DNA of 64,000 bases from Euwallacea fornicatus (Eukaryota > Arthropoda > Insecta > Coleoptera > Curculionidae). Shown in pieces: positions 1 to 11,199 of the stretch (position 1 is its first letter; every line of letters begins with the position of its first letter). The DNA lies in contig NC_089552.1 of NCBI RefSeq assembly GCF_040115645.1, forward strand, positions 2,418,001-2,482,000, written 5' to 3'. The position numbers and the translations under genes were made by a program. The notes beneath the pieces were generated by a model. That model worked only from the letters and a program-made list of their open reading frames with translations, searched no databases and was not told where the DNA came from.

Positions 1-59
1 ATTAACTTCTTCAATCTTCACAGTGCGAAACACTTAAAATAGGTGGTAAAAATGTAGTA

Positions 60-65
60 TTTATT
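60..65 (-). terminator. Poly(A) signal of the gamma-tubulin gene
   Basis: The minus strand reads AATAAA here, about 136 nt downstream of the gamma-tubulin stop codon, a normal distance for an insect 3' UTR. No closer canonical hexamer was seen between the stop and this site. Cleavage would fall within the first 50 bases of the window. Confidence 0.6.
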
Positions 66-200
66 TGACTCTATCTTCACCTAAATCTCGAACAATGGCA
101 AATTAAATATCGATATTTACATGGCATCAGTATCAGGTGAGATTCAACGATATTTTTTAGTTAAACAGAACACAATTTCCTTTTCCGCACAATCGCGTTT

Positions 201-3200
201 CTAAGAGCAATAATCTTCCCTTGTAGCCGCTATATACTCATCTACAAGATCTTGCACCACCCCTCGACTCGAATCCAGCTCATCCAGGTTTTCCTTAAAC
301 ATATCCTCCTTCTTGAACTGGTCCAGGAAAGCTTCACGTTTCCGTAGCTTGTCATACTGGACTAAAGCGCGGTCGAACAGCTGGAAAAATTGGGCTAATT
401 AACACGCACCAGCCAAAAATTCCGAGAAAACTTGCCGATGAAATATTGGTATGGTTAGCCAGCATAAGCCCTGACACTCTATGAGCTGTAGAAACATAGG
501 GTGATTTTTTAGAGAGGGCTACTTGAATACTGGCAGGACCCCAGGGGATAAATTGCGCTAGCTTACGCTCCCTGATTCTTTGGAGAGATTTGTGGACTTG
601 AGTTGGGTCCACTTCACCCTAGAGAAAACATACTTCTCTTCTTTCATTCTATCGCTCGCGAGCAAACTGAGTGACTCAAACCCCCACTTATTAACTAACC
701 TGAATAATATTGAGAATTGAGATAAAGCAATGCTGTGAATTCCTGTCTTGAGCAGTGGACACCATCATATTTTTCGGTTGAAGCAAACGCCGCATTACAT
801 CAAGAACTGTAGTTTTCCGTACATTGGCTTCATCAGTATCGGTTGACAAGGGCGTGTAGCCAGTCATCAAGAAGTGGAGACGCGGTGTTGGGATAAGCGG
901 AGCTAACAGCCCCATTAGGTCGTTATTCATATAAGAAGGATATCTGGGAACAGTCGTGTATGTAGGGAGAGATTTGAAGCCATGTACTTTATCTATTTTG
1001 GGAATAAGTTGAAACAGCACAACGTCCCGTACACACACTTAAGCATGTTGACCCCTGAATGTGCCTCTAGCAAAACCCATAGAGAATGATCAGGCTTTAT
1101 GTAGAATATATAACGAAGGCTGGGAAGCTGACTTACAATTAGCCGAGTCGTAGGTTTTACCAAACAATTAATGAATTTCAAACTAGCTCTGTTTGAAACC
1201 TTATGAAGCAAATTGAGACTAAACTGTGAGCCATCGAAGATAATAAACCTTGATTCCCAAAATACATAGAGTCCGTTAAAGAATGTATCAACTTTTGTTA
1301 CGTAGAGTATTTCAGTACGTATGGGCGGTGAACTAATTGTTGATATAATCACCTTAAAGTTGCAGTAGAGACCGACATAATCGTGCTCACTAAACTGTTT
1401 ATTTGAGTAAATGTTGGGTTCTGAATTTTTAATCGGTCAGCTGCTATTCTATTTAGGGCTGTGTTGTCCAAGACCACTACCGAGTCGGCAGACTCGGTCA
1501 AGCGTTTGAGGGTCAAAAGAGAATTGTATGGCTGAACGACCACATCACTGAAATTTTTTGCCTTTGTAATCTAAATTGTTCATCAAAAGTTAATCATTAA
1601 TAACCTTATTTCATCTAAATTTGGGAAGACACTGTATGTTTGAACGAGTTTTTTGGGGAATCTGTCAGAGAGTTTTCCCAATATATTTGAACCCATGCCA
1701 GAGCCTGTACCTCCAGCTATGGAATGGCACAATACAAATCCCTCTAAACTATCACTACCCTCAGCTTCTCGATCAATTATATCAAAAATTTCTTCATGCA
1801 GTTTCTCGCCCTGGGAGTAGCCAGAGGCCCAGTTGTTACCTAACAAATGACGCTATATTCTTTTTTTGTTTGTTAATAATTATAATTTCGCACTAAACGG
1901 TGATGCAAGGTGCTCATTACTAGACTTTTCACTTACCTGCTCCTCCCCCGTTTTTAGATAAAAATACATTTTCTTGATTATACAGTTTTGAATAAGGAGA
2001 GTTTAAGATTGTGTTGATTACACGAGGTTCTAGATCGAGTAATACTGCCCTTGGAATATAGTGTTCGTCATCTGCTTGATAAAAAAACACGTCCTTTCTG
2101 TCGATGCCTGAAAAGCCATAGTGCAGACTTAGCAGCGCATTGATATTCTATATTTTTGAGCAGCTAGTTCGAATTACATACAAAATAGATCCCTATCATG
2201 AAATAGTCGAGAGAATATATATAAGACTTGGAAAAATATTACACCAAGAATGCTATTTCTTTAATTTTGACGGCTAAGAGTACCCAACCGCACCGCTTCC
2301 AGTTTAAATATAAGTTAGATTATTTAAAGTTATAATTACTTATCAGTTTTTATTATAATTCTTAGACCTCATCAAGAAATAGTTATTTAAGTAATAAGAT
2401 TTATAATTATAATCAATTTATAGATGTGTCAAATTAGACCTCCATAATGTAGGTAAGTAATCATTAAATAAAATGCTTTATGTTCAAATTCATGTTAATT
2501 TCATTCAAATTTCTTTTGCTATGGTTGTGTTGTGCTATACCATCTACAAATCCAATTTTAGCCAAAGCCAGTTTGCATTGAAGATTAGTGGTGAGACCCA
2601 AGAGGAGTTATTACCGAATATATTGCATAGTATGTACAATCACATATTCCCATGTTTAGAACTAAATTATTCAAGCAGGAGGATCTTAAAGCTCCTGATA
2701 AATGGAAAATAAAGAAAATTTCCACGGTTTATGCTTTTAATAAACCTACCAGCAGATACACATGGACATCAGCCCTTCAATATAGGTTCAACAGGCTTTA
2801 AAATCTGTTTTACGTTAAGAATGTTCAAGCACCAAATTGTTATAGTTTCTCCGACTGAACTGGAACATATAGTTAATCATAGTTCATGACTCTTTGCTTT
2901 ATTTCTATGGTATCGTTGATCACGTTAATACTACCAGCATCACAATCATTGGACCTAAACTCATTTAAATGCAAGGAATTTGGCTCTTTTCAAACTCACC
3001 CTCTGTAGCGAAATCTTCAAGCATTCCTTCAGGACTTATGCCATGTTCAAGGCACAGGCGCTTCCAAAATTCGAAACCGACTAAAATACATTTTAGCAAG
3101 TAGAACAATCAATGAAATCATTAAGAATTGTTTAAATAATTACTTGACTTCCCAATACTTACTTTGGTTACCGCACTGGCCCAACTGCAAGGTTATCATT

Positions 3201-3211
3201 TCACAGGGCAT
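201..3211 (-). CDS. TUBG1: Gamma-tubulin, complete eight-exon gene
   Basis: Encodes gamma-tubulin, the GTPase of the gamma-tubulin ring complex that nucleates microtubules at centrosomes. Exons in transcription order: 3211-3163, 3080-3000, 2107-1937, 1839-1605, 1547-1353, 943-700, 618-436 and 380-201. They join in frame to 445 aa, slightly below the roughly 450-457 aa usual for the family. The start MPCEMITLQLGQCGNQ is the classic gamma-tubulin N-terminus. The tubulin/FtsZ signature GGTGSGMG is at residues 143-150, and other hallmarks include GGGAGNNWASGYSQGEKL, YPSYMNND and LIPTPRLHFLMTGYTPL. It ends AATREDYCS then TAG. All introns have AG acceptors. Six have GT donors, but the last (435-381) starts with GC, and only that junction keeps NHTNISS-LFDRALVQYDKL in frame. 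No frameshift or premature stop was seen, so the gene looks functional. Intron lengths are 82, 892, 97, 57, 409, 81 and 55 bp. It is head to head with TRMT5. Confidence 0.96.
944..1352 (-). other. Sixth-exon upstream intron of gamma-tubulin (409 bp)
   Basis: Intron with donor GTGATT and acceptor TTCCCAG that splits an arginine codon between TATLR and YPSYM. Long minus-strand open frames cross it only because they run on from the exons. Nothing else was recognised inside. Confidence 0.8.
2108..2999 (-). other. Long second intron of gamma-tubulin
   Basis: An 892 bp intron between exons 2 and 3, with donor GTGAGT at 2999 and acceptor TTTTCAG ending at 2108. It is AT-rich. I see no exon, RNA gene or mobile element with recognisable ends. 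The 79-codon plus-strand frame at 2473-2712 has no family resemblance and is probably chance. Confidence 0.8.
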
Positions 3212-3835
3212 GATGACAGGGTAAGACTATCACTATTAAGATTGGATAATAACAAGGAAATACTAATTCTTCAAATTGTTTATTAATTTTAATATTTAAC
3301 AGTATTTAACTATTTTTAAAACTGAAAAAAAACCGTTTATAATATATTAACTTTGGATTGACAGATTAAATGATAGATTGACTATTGACTGTTGAAATGA
3401 ATGTAAACAAATGGAACGCCTGCGTAAGCGCCAGTAGAGTAGGATAGCTATAAATTGTGTATCCTTCTCTTTCCTTAATACGTAAGTTCTTATGGCCCAT
3501 AATAACATGGTACTTATTAATCTAACTTTTTAATGACTTTTTTTTGTTTACAATCCCTGATTAATTACTTTAGGAAGTGATTTTTAGCTATTAAACGATT
3601 TTTTTCTTTTCTTATAGTTCATACTAATGTTTATGGGAAATAAAGATCGTTATGTAAAAGCACTTTCATGTAATTTACATTCTTTACATGGAAACCATCA
3701 TTCAAAAACTCTTACCAACACTCGCGACACCATCAAAACAATTGCAACTAACCTTCTTTCATCATATTTACATCAAACAATCGTAAGTTTAATTTTATAT
3801 TTAGTCTGTTAGTTTAATTATTTATATAAAACTTT
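3212..3835. promoter_or_regulatory. Shared head-to-head promoter region with TRMT5 leader
   Basis: The 624 bp between the gamma-tubulin ATG (minus) and the first plausible TRMT5 ATG (plus) must hold both promoters. On the plus strand, TAC|GTAAGT at 3481/3482 is a strong 5' splice site. A pyrimidine-rich tract ending in AG at 3617 is a good 3' site, and ATC|GTAAGT at 3782/3783 is a second 5' site. These could define a noncoding first exon ending at 3481 and a second exon at 3618-3782. That second exon carries an ATG at 3627 whose frame is not that of TRMT5, so it would act as an upstream ORF. A nine-codon frame (ATG at 3411) lies further upstream. What is seen is the splice-signal order; use of these exons is inferred. 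Confidence 0.55.
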
Positions 3836-5269
3836 ATGCTTTCACGCATTTTCGTCCGTTTCTTACTCTCCTCCAACTATATACCACAACAAGTTTTTAA
3901 CTACCACACTATGGAAGGCCCTCTCAAGCCGCCTGTCCGTGTGTATGAAATGCAAAAACTGGACAAAACTCAGTTTGAAAAAGTAATCCAGGTTCCAGTG
4001 CTCTATCTCGGTACCGCCAAAATCTCCACCATACTATCTTTAGTGAAAAACCTTCTTTTGAAAATTGAAAAGTTTAAGTCAATTTGCCATACAGATTCTG
4101 GCAATGTGCAGCTCTATTTGGACCCTAATCTCATCAGCAAATGGACAGATTTCTCTCAGGAGACACAAGAAGGATTGAAAAAGCTCAATGTTTCAGATGC
4201 CAACCTCAAGACTGAGGATTTCATTTTGGGTTATGACAATTTTAATGCTGAATCAATATTGCGGGCAGTATTGCCCCAAGAGCAAGATGGTTTCTCTAGT
4301 TATACTGTAATTGGACGTGTAGTACATGTTAATTTGAGAGAGCATTTATTGCCCTACAAACATTTAATAGGTATGTAAAAGGTATATTATTGGGTAATTC
4401 ATAGTTTTAACTTCAATGACCAATTTTTAGGGGAAGTGCTCTATGATAAACTTAAAGGCTGTGAATCAGTGGTAAATAAAGTTAATATTATTGACAATAC
4501 ATATAGAAGTTTTCAAATGGAAGTGCTGCAAGGGAGCAATGATTTGAGAACTATGGTGAAAGAAAATAACTGCAGATTTGAATTTGATTTTTCCAAGGTC
4601 TATTGGAATTCTCGCTTAAGCACTGAACATGAGAGGATTGTTAAGAATTTAAAGCCTGAAAATGTGCTTTTTGATATTTTTGCGGGAGTGGGACCTTTTT
4701 CTATTCCTGCGGCAAAGAAAAAGTCTCGAGTATTTGCCAATGATCTAAATCCTGAGTCTTATAAGTGGCTGATGCACAATAAAAAGTTAAATAAAGTTGA
4801 TGATGATTATTTTAAGGGATTTAATTTAGATGGAAGAGAATTCATCCTTAAAGTGGTTAAGGAGCAGCTGCTAAAATTTCTTGGAAATAAAGCTATCTTT
4901 ATAACAATGAATCTACCAGCTTTATCAGTAGAATTTTTGGACACTTTTATAGGACTCTTAAGTGATTCAAAAGCCCCTGAGGTATTTGATCCTGTAACTG
5001 TGTATGTTTACTGTTTTGCAAAAGGAGAAAATCATGAGGAGATTGCTAGAAAACTCATACAGACACATTTAAAAATTCCAGATGTAGATATTAACACTAA
5101 GATAACAGATATTTTTAAAGTCAGGACTGTAAGCAATTTTAAGGAAATGTTGCGGGTTACTTTAAGTCTGGATAGAGATGTATTGGTTGGAGGATGGTCG
5201 GACAATAAACGAAAATGTGGTAGTCAGGTTGGAAATAATAAAAGGTTGTGTATCGGTGATGGTGAGTGA
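3836..5269 (+). CDS. TRMT5: tRNA (guanine37-N1)-methyltransferase (Trm5 family)
   Basis: Transfers a methyl group from S-adenosylmethionine to N1 of G37, next to the anticodon, which prevents +1 frameshifting. Exons 3836-4370 and 4431-5269 are joined across a 60 bp GT-AG intron (donor GTATGT, acceptor ATTTTTAG), giving 457 aa, normal for the animal family. The SAM-binding Rossmann loop VLFDIFAGVGPFSIPA is at about residues 257-272. VYWNSRLSTEHERI (about 235-248) and MNLPALSVEFLDTF (about 338-351) are the conserved blocks lining the catalytic site. VRTV occurs near the C-terminus, followed by a basic tail. The first 25 residues (start MLSRIFVRFLL) are rich in Arg, Ser and hydrophobics without acids, like a mitochondrial presequence. 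A second in-frame ATG at 3911 would give the cytosolic/nuclear form. The stop lies in GTGAGTGA, which overlaps a consensus splice donor, so the last residues are uncertain if that donor is used. Confidence 0.93.
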
Positions 5270-5558
5270 ATTTTAAGATCACAAAATGTATAAGTTAAGT
5301 GATTTTTGGGCTTACTTGAATTTGTGTCTATAACAAAAAAAAGCAAATCCAATTATACAATGTTAAGTGTTTACTTAAACTAAAATTTAAACAAATTAAC
5401 GTAGAGAAAATTACATGCACAACTCAATGCATGAGTAGTATCTGACTGAAATTGATTTATTTAACAGTACTTCAATTTGTTTAATTGAATAATAATAATA
5501 CTTTGTCATAAAGAAGTTTTCGTATATATCTATGTATTTGTATTTTATTTAGGCGAAA
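5270..5558 (+). other. TRMT5-RBIS spacer, probably an intron or leader
   Basis: An AT-rich gap of 289 bp with no AATAAA hexamer on the plus strand, so TRMT5 has no obvious poly(A) site of its own. It ends in TTGTATTTTATTTAG at 5538-5552, a strong 3' splice site only 6 nt before the RBIS ATG. A GTGAGT donor lies at 5262, inside the last TRMT5 codons. Either RBIS has a noncoding first exon in or upstream of this gap, or the two genes are spliced together. Confidence 0.5.
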
Positions 5559-5947
5559 ATGGGCAAAAACAAGAAGAAAACCAACAATGTTTTCAAGGTA
5601 GCAGGAGCGAAGAGTTTAAAAATGAAAGCCAAAGCCAAAGTTGTTAAAAGCAATCTAAAGCAGGTGCGTAAGTAAAAGTACGGTTCAGGATATATTTTTC
5701 TATGAGATACTATAATATCTTTACTATACATATTTTTAATTTGCAGCTCAAATCGACAAATAAATCGAAAGTAGAAGAAATTGACAAAGCATTAGACGGG
5801 CTTCAAGAGAAATTGCGAAAGCAGCCTTTACCGGAAGTCAAACAACCTGCAACCAAGAAATCCAAATTGCCGACCATTCAGGTTGACGAAACTACCGAAA
5901 ATGAAAACCAAGAAAATTTAGGAAAACTTGAAGAAATGCAGTTATAG
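5559..5947 (+). CDS. RBIS: RBIS-like ribosome biogenesis factor
   Basis: A small basic protein matching the RBIS (C8orf59) family, nucleolar proteins that assist pre-60S assembly. Exons 5559-5663 and 5747-5947 are joined by an 83 bp intron (donor GTGCGT, acceptor TTTGCAG, phase 0), giving 101 aa against about 100 in human. The family pattern is visible in the first 35 residues: MGKNKKK, then NVFKVAGAKSLKMKAKAK and a short VVKSNLK segment. The second exon gives a charged, probably coiled or disordered tail, starting LKSTNKSKVEEIDKAL and ending KLEEMQL. The start is the first ATG after a strong 3' splice site and is preceded by GCGAAA. The identification rests on recalled pattern and length; the gene structure itself is clear. 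Confidence 0.85.
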
Positions 5948-5948
5948 T

Positions 5949-5958
5949 AATAAATAAA
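5949..5958 (+). terminator. Poly(A) signals of RBIS
   Basis: Two overlapping AATAAA hexamers begin 2 nt after the RBIS stop codon, implying a very short 3' UTR. They may also terminate a combined TRMT5-RBIS transcript. Confidence 0.6.
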
Positions 5959-6049
5959 TCACATATTAATTAAGTTTGTAAATATGAAGTTTTCGCACAG
6001 TTGCTTTTGTCGAATTTTCTTGACACGGAGTTAACAAACTTACATCATA

Positions 6050-6175
6050 ATGAAGAAAAGACTATCAGACCCCGTTAGGGGGCCACTGAATGGAACGCTT
6101 ACTGGTCCGCGAAAAGGGAAATTAAAACCGAAAGTCATAGGGCAAAAAAAATTCAAGATGCAGGTGGCTGGTTAA
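6050..6175 (+). CDS. Unrecognised basic small ORF (41 aa)
   Basis: ATG at 6050 opens a 41-codon frame starting MKKRLSDPVRGPLNGTLTG and ending KKFKMQVAG before TAA. It is rich in Lys, Arg, Gly and Pro, has no hydrophobic segment, and matches no family I know. CAG|GTGGCT at 6163/6164 could be a splice donor, so it might be a first exon rather than a whole gene. It starts about 100 bp after RBIS in the same orientation. It may also be chance, although its composition is less AT-biased than its surroundings. Confidence 0.2.
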   Translation: MKKRLSDPVRGPLNGTLTGPRKGKLKPKVIGQKKFKMQVAG

Positions 6176-6431
6176 TATCGGAATGAACAATTTGCTACGG
6201 TCGCCACAGTGTATAATGGAAAAGGGGTTCCACTGTGATGGACATACTGTCCCAGGTGATTATATTTAATTAATCGACTTATTCCTTTTAAAAAATAATT
6301 CAGACCTTTTTTTACTTCCCGCTCTATACGAAAAGACACAAGTGTATCTAAAGATGTCCAACTAACTCGTGACTACTACACTACCTTGTTTGTATTACTT
6401 TAAATATCTGATATCATAAAAGATCGGTGAC

Positions 6432-6635
6432 TTATGGAAGGAGTACGGGAGTTTTATTTGGGAAATTTGAATGTAATTTATGTTCGGAAAGACGGCGGGA
6501 TGCCTGCTGACCATCAATAAAAAATAATAATCTCCGTGGTGCACTGCATAAAACATCCAATATTGCCCAAATATAAAACCATAAAACGCCTCTTACAGTG
6601 TTTTTTATTGTGCTGTAAAAATCGTCCAAAAACAT
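6432..6635 (-). CDS. Unrecognised small ORF with a hydrophobic stretch
   Basis: A 67-codon minus-strand frame with start MFLDDFYSTIKNTVRG, followed by an aromatic/hydrophobic run (VLWFYIWAILDVL, about residues 17-29) that could span a membrane. The ATG is preceded by AAAATAA, a favourable insect start context. No domain or homologue is recognised, and no splice or poly(A) context settles the matter. It is most likely chance. Confidence 0.12.
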   Translation of the reverse strand: MFLDDFYSTIKNTVRGVLWFYIWAILDVLCSAPRRLLFFIDGQQASRRLSEHKLHSNFPNKTPVLLP

Positions 6636-9600
6636 TTATTTTTACTTCGGTTGTTTATCGCAACTGTAGCTCCAAATGAAAACTGCATTTGCTGAAGACG
6701 CAACAATACACTAACTATACTTATTCCAGCAATGACATTCGTATTTATCTTTTAAATTATTTAGCATTCAAGCTCAGTCCCGTTCGGTTTTTATTATTTT
6801 TTGAAACGTGCCCGGAGCATTACGTGCGAAAACTGTATATCGCCGTTTAAACGGAGGACAAAGCATCTTTGTGATCTCTCGATTCCGGAATGAAACGCCC
6901 CGCTAAATACACAAAAGGGTAAAAGTTGCTCTTAATGCGATTTTAAATACACACGGCTTAATATAATAAAAAAACTTCTGGAGAGTCACCGAGACCGGAG
7001 AGAGAAAGAGACGAAAAAACGCTTTAATGATGCGTGGCAAATGCTTCGTAATGTGAACTGAGTTTTTGTTTGGGAAAAGGGACAAATCTGGCTCTGTATT
7101 AACAAACAATATGGCCTTACAATCAACACACTTTTAATCAAAAAATTTGTTTTTTGCTTTATTTTTTTTAAGGAAGAGGCCTGCAGGGCGGGCCTTGCGG
7201 GGATTACAAATGAAGTTTATGATTTTCGTAATTAATCGTTTATGTTGTTTTTGGGGTAGAGAAGTACATTTTGAACCGCAGTTTTACCTGCATGTACCTA
7301 ACTGAGACAGTTTACTAATCACATAGAAACTGGTATAATATCAGATTCTTAAATGGATTTATACATTTGTACAGGGTGTATTGGATTTTACCCTCAACGT
7401 AGGGATTTGGAAAACTATAAAAATTTATTAAATATAGATGAATGATATGATAGAAAGTTGTGCCTCTATGGGAGGAATATTTGAACATTTTATCAGATAC
7501 AAAAAATTCCTTTGTCTCGAAAGATATCTTTGGAAATCCGAATATTTTTGTTTGAGATGTTACAATCCTCTAAGGGGGGATTGCGACTTGGCAGATTGTT
7601 TTTGTAATAATCGATTTTGAGCGGAAAAATGAATGATGGTATTGGAAACCGAAACGTCATATATTGAAAGAATTATTTTCTTGTTATATGCCGTAAAGAA
7701 ATTCTAGAAAACGTAATATTATTTAAGTCCCGGTTCACTATGAGAAATCAGGGGTAAGGGCATTGTTTTACTTAGCTTTGAGGAAGGAACGCATCTCTGA
7801 GTACCAACAGCATGGTCCAAAATCTCACTAACACTCACTTTCACTATAAAAGGAAAAAAACTATTTGCCGATAATCACTAAATTATAGGTATATTACTGA
7901 CATATTACACGAGTCTCTAAAAGAAAAGAACACCTGATTATCCCCAATTTTAATTTATTCTGTATAAAGATGTCGCTTGCCGCCGCGCTAACACTTCACT
8001 GATTCATCTAAGAAATATTATCGCTTCGAAATATACAAAAACTTTATAGCCTGTTTTTTTGCAAAGGTGTAGCTCATAGGTTTAAAAACGATACAAGATT
8101 GGAAATAACATACAGGGGCCCTAAGATAAGTATCATCATCATGAAGGTCTTGCAAACGGTAACAGATACAAATTTCGGTAACAGGGAGAAAAGTTGTCCA
8201 TTCAAAAGAATAATTTCCCAATCCAAACGATTATTTCGTAAAAACAAAAGTTAACGATTTTTTATTTTGTTTATTTTTAACATTTACCTCCTTCAAGTCA
8301 ACATTGTGTCTCTGTAAGGATTTTATAACATCCTTATGTTGAGAAAAGAATTTTTAAAGCTCTTTCTTTGACGGATTTTTTAAACTTTTTTAGCCTTCCC
8401 AAATTTATTTCTCAAAATTCCTTGTTATAGAGGAATTTCTTGCGTGATATTCTGAATTTCCCCAAATTTCTTAATTTACTTGAAGAATTAAAGGGCTTTC
8501 TCGAATGTTTATGGAATTTGCGAATATGATCTCAATTCTCCTTTTTTTTCAAAACCAGTTATTGATCGCCTGAATATTAGTAATTTAAACTGTTTCTAAT
8601 TATATACAATTTGCAGAATTGATGTGCATCACTTACCAAGATTCCTACTTTCGCTGGTTCTCCTAAATTTTGCTAACGTACTAAAATACCCTTTCACTAC
8701 TATTTCGTGTTAAATTTCGCTTTCTACCCACAGCCTACCTCAGGTGTAGCGCGTAGGCTTTTTTGTTCGCCCTCAAATTGCGAATACCCATTTTATCCCA
8801 ATCAATAGATATATTTTTTCTTCTTTACCCTATCCTTCCTTTGAGCTAAAGAACTCCCTCAAATCATACACATCCTATGGGGCTGCACATTACCTCTCAT
8901 GTAAATGACACTAAAGGCACTTATGAGAATGCATGCATGCAGTGAGTCATCTGATAAGCGCTCCTTCAGGACACGATGATGGTAATTTTTGTGCCTCTAT
9001 TGTCCTTGTTTACCCTTACTTAGGCCCTGCAGTCCTTGGCACGTCGAAATGAATTGTGCGTGCCTATTTCTTGCATTCACGTATCGGCGATTAAGCCGTT
9101 CATACACTAACGGATATACATGTTTATATTTTCTTTTGAATAATGTAGCTTGGTTTTAATTACTCAAGGAAAAATTAGGTATATTTTGTAATTTATCAGA
9201 AAGTTAGAAAGACATGGATTAAGTGTTGTAGGCTCGCTGTAACATCTAACAATGAAACCTGAAAACACGTAGTAGCTATTTATATAACTAGTTGAGAAAT
9301 GCATGATTTTATATAAGGAGTCTGTGAGTGCGAAGCGATTTGCTGCAAAATGACACGAGTTAAATAAAATCGTATTTTCTAATAAGTTTCGTAAACGAGC
9401 TCTGTACCTGTAAAACTACTACAGCAGCAATTGTTCATTAGGTAGGAAAAAATGTTTATCGCTCGACCATCTTGTTATTTCACCTAACAAATTTTAAAAT
9501 AAGCACAAGCATGAAATGCGGTGCGATAGAAGATCTTTTTTTAACGATGCGGATGGTGTAACGAAACATGTGGAACAATACATGCCTGATACGTGAATAA

Positions 9601-11199
9601 CGTACTTGTTATAATTGGGTTGATTACAACACTTGGCTACGCCTTGGTTTAAAAATTCAATTCCGTACCTACGTTATTTATTCACGATCAGCCTTGTAAC
9701 ATTAATATATAGCAATATTAGGAGACATTAAATTATTAGGAAATTCAGTGATTAAAAGGGAACTATCTAAGTAATAGCTAATAGGATATTTAAATATTCA
9801 GGAGAAGGGTACCACTGTCTTCCCATATAGGATACTTGGTAATTCTCTTCAAGAACTTGAGAATTAGTTCGGGTTAAGAGCTAAAGGTTGTATGTTAGAT
9901 TCATGTTAAGTAACTAACTATGCTTTTAACTACCCTTGATATACCCCGTTTGGTTCTAACGTTATTACATAATATTCCTATTCTGCGCATATGTGTTGTA
10001 GAGTGTAGGGTTAGCTTTACACCCCCCAGCAAGAAAAGGCCAACACACACCTACCCTGTCAATCAATGGGACCAAGATTAGAAATCTAATTTCTATGCAC
10101 CCTCTTTATTTCGATTTAATCTGGACTAATCTCGATTTGAAAGCGCCCGCTCCTCGATAAGAAGGAAATCGAAGGGATGATGTAGGGCGTCAAGTGAAAA
10201 CGCACTTAATCAAAGAAAAATCCTCGAAAGCTGTAAATTTTAAGGGAGATTTGAACGATAAGTGTTTTTGCTTTGTTAGTTTGAATTGAACATGTAGGAT
10301 TAGCTGATGACTGTGTTTGTCTTCTGTGAAGGTTAGATTTTATCGGAAATCGAAGGTTATTGAGAATATTTATTCTAAAGATGCCAAAAACTGCGATTTA
10401 GAAATTTTGCACACATTACACATAAGTTGTTGCCTGATCATTAAAATCTGACTCAAGGCTCTTGCTAGGCACCATCCCGCAAACAATATATTGAAAATCA
10501 AGATAAAGAATCTTGACCCTGTCTTGTTCAGTATAGTATATATCGTCTCTGCATCTATCTATAAATTCTCCTTGAAATTTTCATTAGCCAATTTGGCATT
10601 TCTTGTTTCTTCCTTTTCTTGTTGTGGACTTTGGCTCAGATAAACTGAAATTTTGGCTGTTTCATGAGTTTCCCCAAACATACCCCCTTCGTTGGCATTG
10701 AAATCTGTTCCTGCTGCAATCATGATACAACCTCGTCCTTGTGCTATACAAATATATATGCAGCAACATCTCCCCTTATGTAGTACGTTTAGGGAGTCTT
10801 GTTTTTATGATGATGAGGGGAGAAAGACGCTGCAACATATTGCGAACAACATTACAACTTTTATTAAAATATACTACGCCTTGCGAGGGTAATTCCATTC
10901 GGTCTAAAAGTTTAGTAGGTTTTTTATTAAGTTATAATTTGATTTGTCGGTTGCATGAAGCAGAATAGCAGAAATCAATGGATGAGGGGCGGAAATATTG
11001 ATGTGGGAGAAGGCACGGCTGGATTTTACATACCTACTTTGTGACGAGAGAATAGTGAATAAAATATGTTTTAATTATCTAGGGAATTCTGGTGAATTGG
11101 TACTCGTGAAAAGTAGCAAATGGAGCTCGATCTTGTGCTAATCAGCACCAATTACCAAATTCGTTTAGCGAGAGAGGCTTTAGGGTTCCATCAATTTCA
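6636..11199. other. Gene-free AT-rich stretch
   Basis: No supported gene. Open frames are under 70 codons and unremarkable. Seen in passing: a single GTACAGGGTGTA motif at 7370-7381 resembling a transposon end but without a partner, a T-rich low-complexity zone near 8240-8560, and ATGCATGCATGCA at about 8930-8945. Confidence 0.7.

Noticed and set aside
7370..7381. Transposon-like end GTACAGGGTGTA
   Set aside because: No inverted partner within several kilobases, so no element can be bounded.
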